Assembly (NCBI RefSeq): GCF_016806125.1
Contig: NZ_CP047166.1
Coordinates: forward strand, 2,418,001-2,482,000
Source: Ponticoccus alexandrii
GTDB taxonomy: Bacteria; Pseudomonadota; Alphaproteobacteria; Rhodobacterales; Rhodobacteraceae
Direction of reading: 5' to 3'
Length of the DNA: 64,000 bases
The position numbers and the translations under genes are program-made. This document shows positions 63,733-64,000 of the stretch, one piece after another. Position 1 is the first letter of the stretch; the number at the start of each line of letters is the position of its first letter. The notes beneath the pieces are model-generated. The model ran no database searches and had not been told where the DNA came from. It was given only the letters and a program-made list of their open reading frames with translations.

Positions 63733-64000
63733 TCAAGTGTCCGAAAGTCCTGCATTCTGCCGAGGACCGCCGCCTTGGGACCCGGCCCGCACCGCGCCGC
63801 CTGTTGCGGCGGCATCCACCACCGCCTCGAGCCGGGCCAGTTCGCGGCGCAACCCCTCCAGCAGGGCGGCGGCAAAGCGATTCATCCGGTCGAGCCGCCG
63901 GTCATCCTCGTGCCGGACGAGGTAGAAAGACCGGGTCAGGCTGACCGCATCGCGCAGCACCGGGCGCAATCCCGGCGCCGAGGGCAAGGCGAAATCATGC
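63733..64000 (-). CDS. LysR family regulator, C-terminal part
   Basis: The last 88 codons of a gene that begins beyond the right edge. The readable part (RPVLRDAVSLTRSFYLVRHE, then RMNRFAAALLEGLRRELARL) matches the end of a LysR effector domain, followed by a Gly/Ala-rich tail. Regulated genes are outside the window. Confidence 0.72.
   Translation of the reverse strand, partial: HDFALPSAPGLRPVLRDAVSLTRSFYLVRHEDDRRLDRMNRFAAALLEGLRRELARLEAVVDAAATGGAVRAGSQGGGPRQNAGLSDT

Overview
The window looks like chromosomal DNA from a marine Rhodobacteraceae (roseobacter-group) alphaproteobacterium. GC is high throughout. A SmoEF-type polyol transporter, a LiuR-like MerR/acyl-CoA dehydrogenase module, a compact che operon with cheD, an H-NOX gene and a tRNA-His without an encoded G-1 and with A73 all fit that group. 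No rRNA operon, CRISPR array or intact mobile element was seen.

Layout. 1-2.9 kb: end of a polyol ABC transporter operon (permease fragment, smoE) with a LacI regulator; tRNA-His follows. 3.2-8.6 kb: a ribose-type ABC transporter (binding protein, two-domain ATPase, two permeases) in one leftward operon with an SMP-30 lactonase. 8.9-10.8 kb: a divergent GAF histidine kinase and LuxR-type response regulator. 11.0-18.7 kb: an oxidative hexuronate/aldarate pathway (kdgD, udh, an alpha/beta hydrolase, an enolase-superfamily dehydratase, an SMP-30 lactonase, a GntR regulator, garD). Together they could take galacturonate or glucuronate through an aldarolactone and aldarate to 5-dehydro-4-deoxyglucarate and 2,5-dioxopentanoate; the final dehydrogenase is not in the window. 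18.8-27.0 kb: a sulfotransferase-like/aminotransferase pair, ychF, a VOC protein, DUF805, a MATE exporter, DUF2461, PPK2 and trpA. 27.1-30.3 kb: an H-NOX NO sensor with a hybrid kinase, divergent from lldD.

30.3-32.0 kb holds one AT-rich AIPR-family (abortive-infection type) gene placed between lldD and rplY, the clearest foreign gene here. 32.3-38.1 kb: rplY, pth, small DUF proteins, trpB (far from trpA) behind a row of four perfect palindromes, and a second MATE exporter. 38.4-48.2 kb: two PaaI-type thioesterases, two MerR regulators and a beta-oxidation block (two acyl-CoA dehydrogenases, a GST, thiolase, fadJ). 48.8-55.3 kb: a chemotaxis operon (STAS, cheY, cheA, cheW, cheR, cheY, an unknown helical protein, cheB, cheD). 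55.4-58.6 kb: selD fused to an FAD oxidoreductase, antiparallel to the tRNA 2-selenouridine synthase gene. 58.7-59.6 kb: tRNA-Phe and tRNA-Leu point their 3' ends at each other around two decayed integrase remnants. 59.7-64.0 kb: a YqaA-type membrane protein, dsbB, a 47-residue membrane protein, gap, a 52-residue protein, coaD, a CBS-domain protein and the C-terminus of a LysR regulator.

Non-coding structure recurs: clusters of perfect palindromes lie between genes (7.5, 18.7, 36.4 kb), and a dispersed repeat (GAGGTATTT...AAAGAAG beside a GC-rich hairpin) appears near 10.9, 38.3 and 62.3 kb, with a related inverted pair at 43.7-43.9 kb. No wholly new system is proven. The best leads are the AIPR singleton, the tRNA-bounded integrase scar, the palindrome row ahead of trpB, and the unknown che-operon protein.
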